DNA of 64,000 bases from Rhizobium esperanzae (GTDB lineage Bacteria; Pseudomonadota; Alphaproteobacteria; Rhizobiales; Rhizobiaceae). The position numbers and the translations under genes were made by a program. Of the stretch, positions 63,736 to 64,000 are shown one piece after another. Below the pieces are notes generated by a model. That model made no database searches. It was not told the origin of the DNA and saw only the letters and a list, made by a program, of their open reading frames with translations. Every line of letters starts with the position of its first letter. Position 1 is the stretch's first letter. The DNA lies in the NCBI RefSeq assembly GCF_002204185.1, contig NZ_MXPU01000001.1, positions 186,001-250,000 on the forward strand. The letters are read 5' to 3'.

Positions 63736-64000
63736 TATCCGCAATATCCCAATAGGGCGGATGGCCAAAACTCTTCTTCAGGTGATCGGCGATGGCGCGC
63801 AGCTTGGCCGAGGGGTTCCGGCCGGCGGGATGAGCCATATAGATGAATTCGGCCTCCGGCCTGTGACCGACATCGATTTCGGCAAGCAGGCCCTCGCGGA
63901 TGGCCGGGCCGGCAATGAAGGCGGGCAGCAGCGCAATGCCGAGGCCGGCGATGGCGGCGTCGCGGAGCATATCGCCGTTGTTGATGCCGAGCGCCGGTTT
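63728..64000 (-). CDS. LysR-type regulator, C-terminal part
   Basis: The last 90 residues of a LysR substrate-binding domain: INNGDMLRDAAIAGLGIALLPAF, AGPAIREGLLAEID, and a C-terminal RAIADHLKKSFG helix. The DNA-binding part lies beyond the right edge. It reads toward the MFS gene, and the end of its frame is set within a palindromic repeat, giving the tail DIADRA. Confidence 0.83.
   Translation of the reverse strand, partial: KPALGINNGDMLRDAAIAGLGIALLPAFIAGPAIREGLLAEIDVGHRPEAEFIYMAHPAGRNPSAKLRAIADHLKKSFGHPPYWDIADRA

Overview
The window is a GC-rich, densely coding chromosomal segment of an alphaproteobacterium of the Rhizobiales, most likely a Rhizobium of the etli/leguminosarum group. The evidence is the set of rhizobial neighbourhoods it carries: olsB near a malic enzyme-phosphotransacetylase fusion, mutS-glnD-murJ, a Fur-type (Mur-like) regulator before miaB-phoH-ybeY-tlyC-lnt-phrR-metK-trmB, and dnaA-rpsT-mutM-ubiE-ubiB. 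Palindromic intergenic repeats of the rhizobial (RIME-like) kind punctuate the gaps. No rRNA, tRNA, CRISPR array, insertion sequence or prophage was recognised. Almost everything up to 53.9 kb is housekeeping.

Layout. 0-8 kb: the LPS transport genes lptC-lptA-lptB on the minus strand, divergent from sppA, ihfB and a LapA-like membrane protein; then small enzymes, two RNA methyltransferases and lspA. 8-16 kb: a hybrid histidine kinase, olsB, the malic enzyme and mutS. 16-24 kb: glnD, murJ, a secreted M15-like protein, a VOC protein, trpS and a universal stress protein. 24-36 kb: one long plus-strand run for Fe-S delivery (Nfu), tRNA modification (tsaB, miaB, trmB), ribosome maturation (rimI, ybeY), lipids and lipoproteins (plsC, lnt), an acid-stress regulator (phrR) and SAM synthesis (metK). 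36-38.5 kb: a looser accessory stretch with a twice-frameshifted DUF2277 gene, an alpha/beta hydrolase and an ICMT-like methyltransferase. 38.5-53.9 kb: heat-shock genes (hsp20 with a sigma-32-type promoter, hrcA, grpE), rph-VOC-rdgB-hemW, dnaA, rpsT, mutM, ubiE and ubiB.

The most interesting part is 53980-61650. It encodes a histidine ammonia-lyase-family enzyme without the MIO-forming Ala-Ser-Gly, a hydantoinase-like amidohydrolase, an M20 N-carbamoyl amidohydrolase, a DUF917 protein, a small TfoX-domain protein and a divergent urocanase. Together these match the five reactions of ergothioneine catabolism: trimethylamine elimination, thiourocanate hydration, desulfuration of the thiohydantoin, hydantoin opening and N-carbamoylglutamate hydrolysis to glutamate. 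No canonical hutI, hutF or hutG lies nearby, so this is unlikely to be an ordinary histidine-utilisation operon. Three of the enzymes have changed key residues. A VapBC toxin-antitoxin pair, an MFS exporter and the 3' part of a LysR regulator close the window.

Regulatory observations include a dense cluster of GANTC (CcrM) sites between dnaA and rpsT, a near-perfect palindrome upstream of metK that resembles SahR-type operators, an Irr-like palindrome abutting the promoter of the nfu gene, and good sigma-70 promoters for rpsT and hrcA. All functional calls come from reading the sequence; no database search was run.
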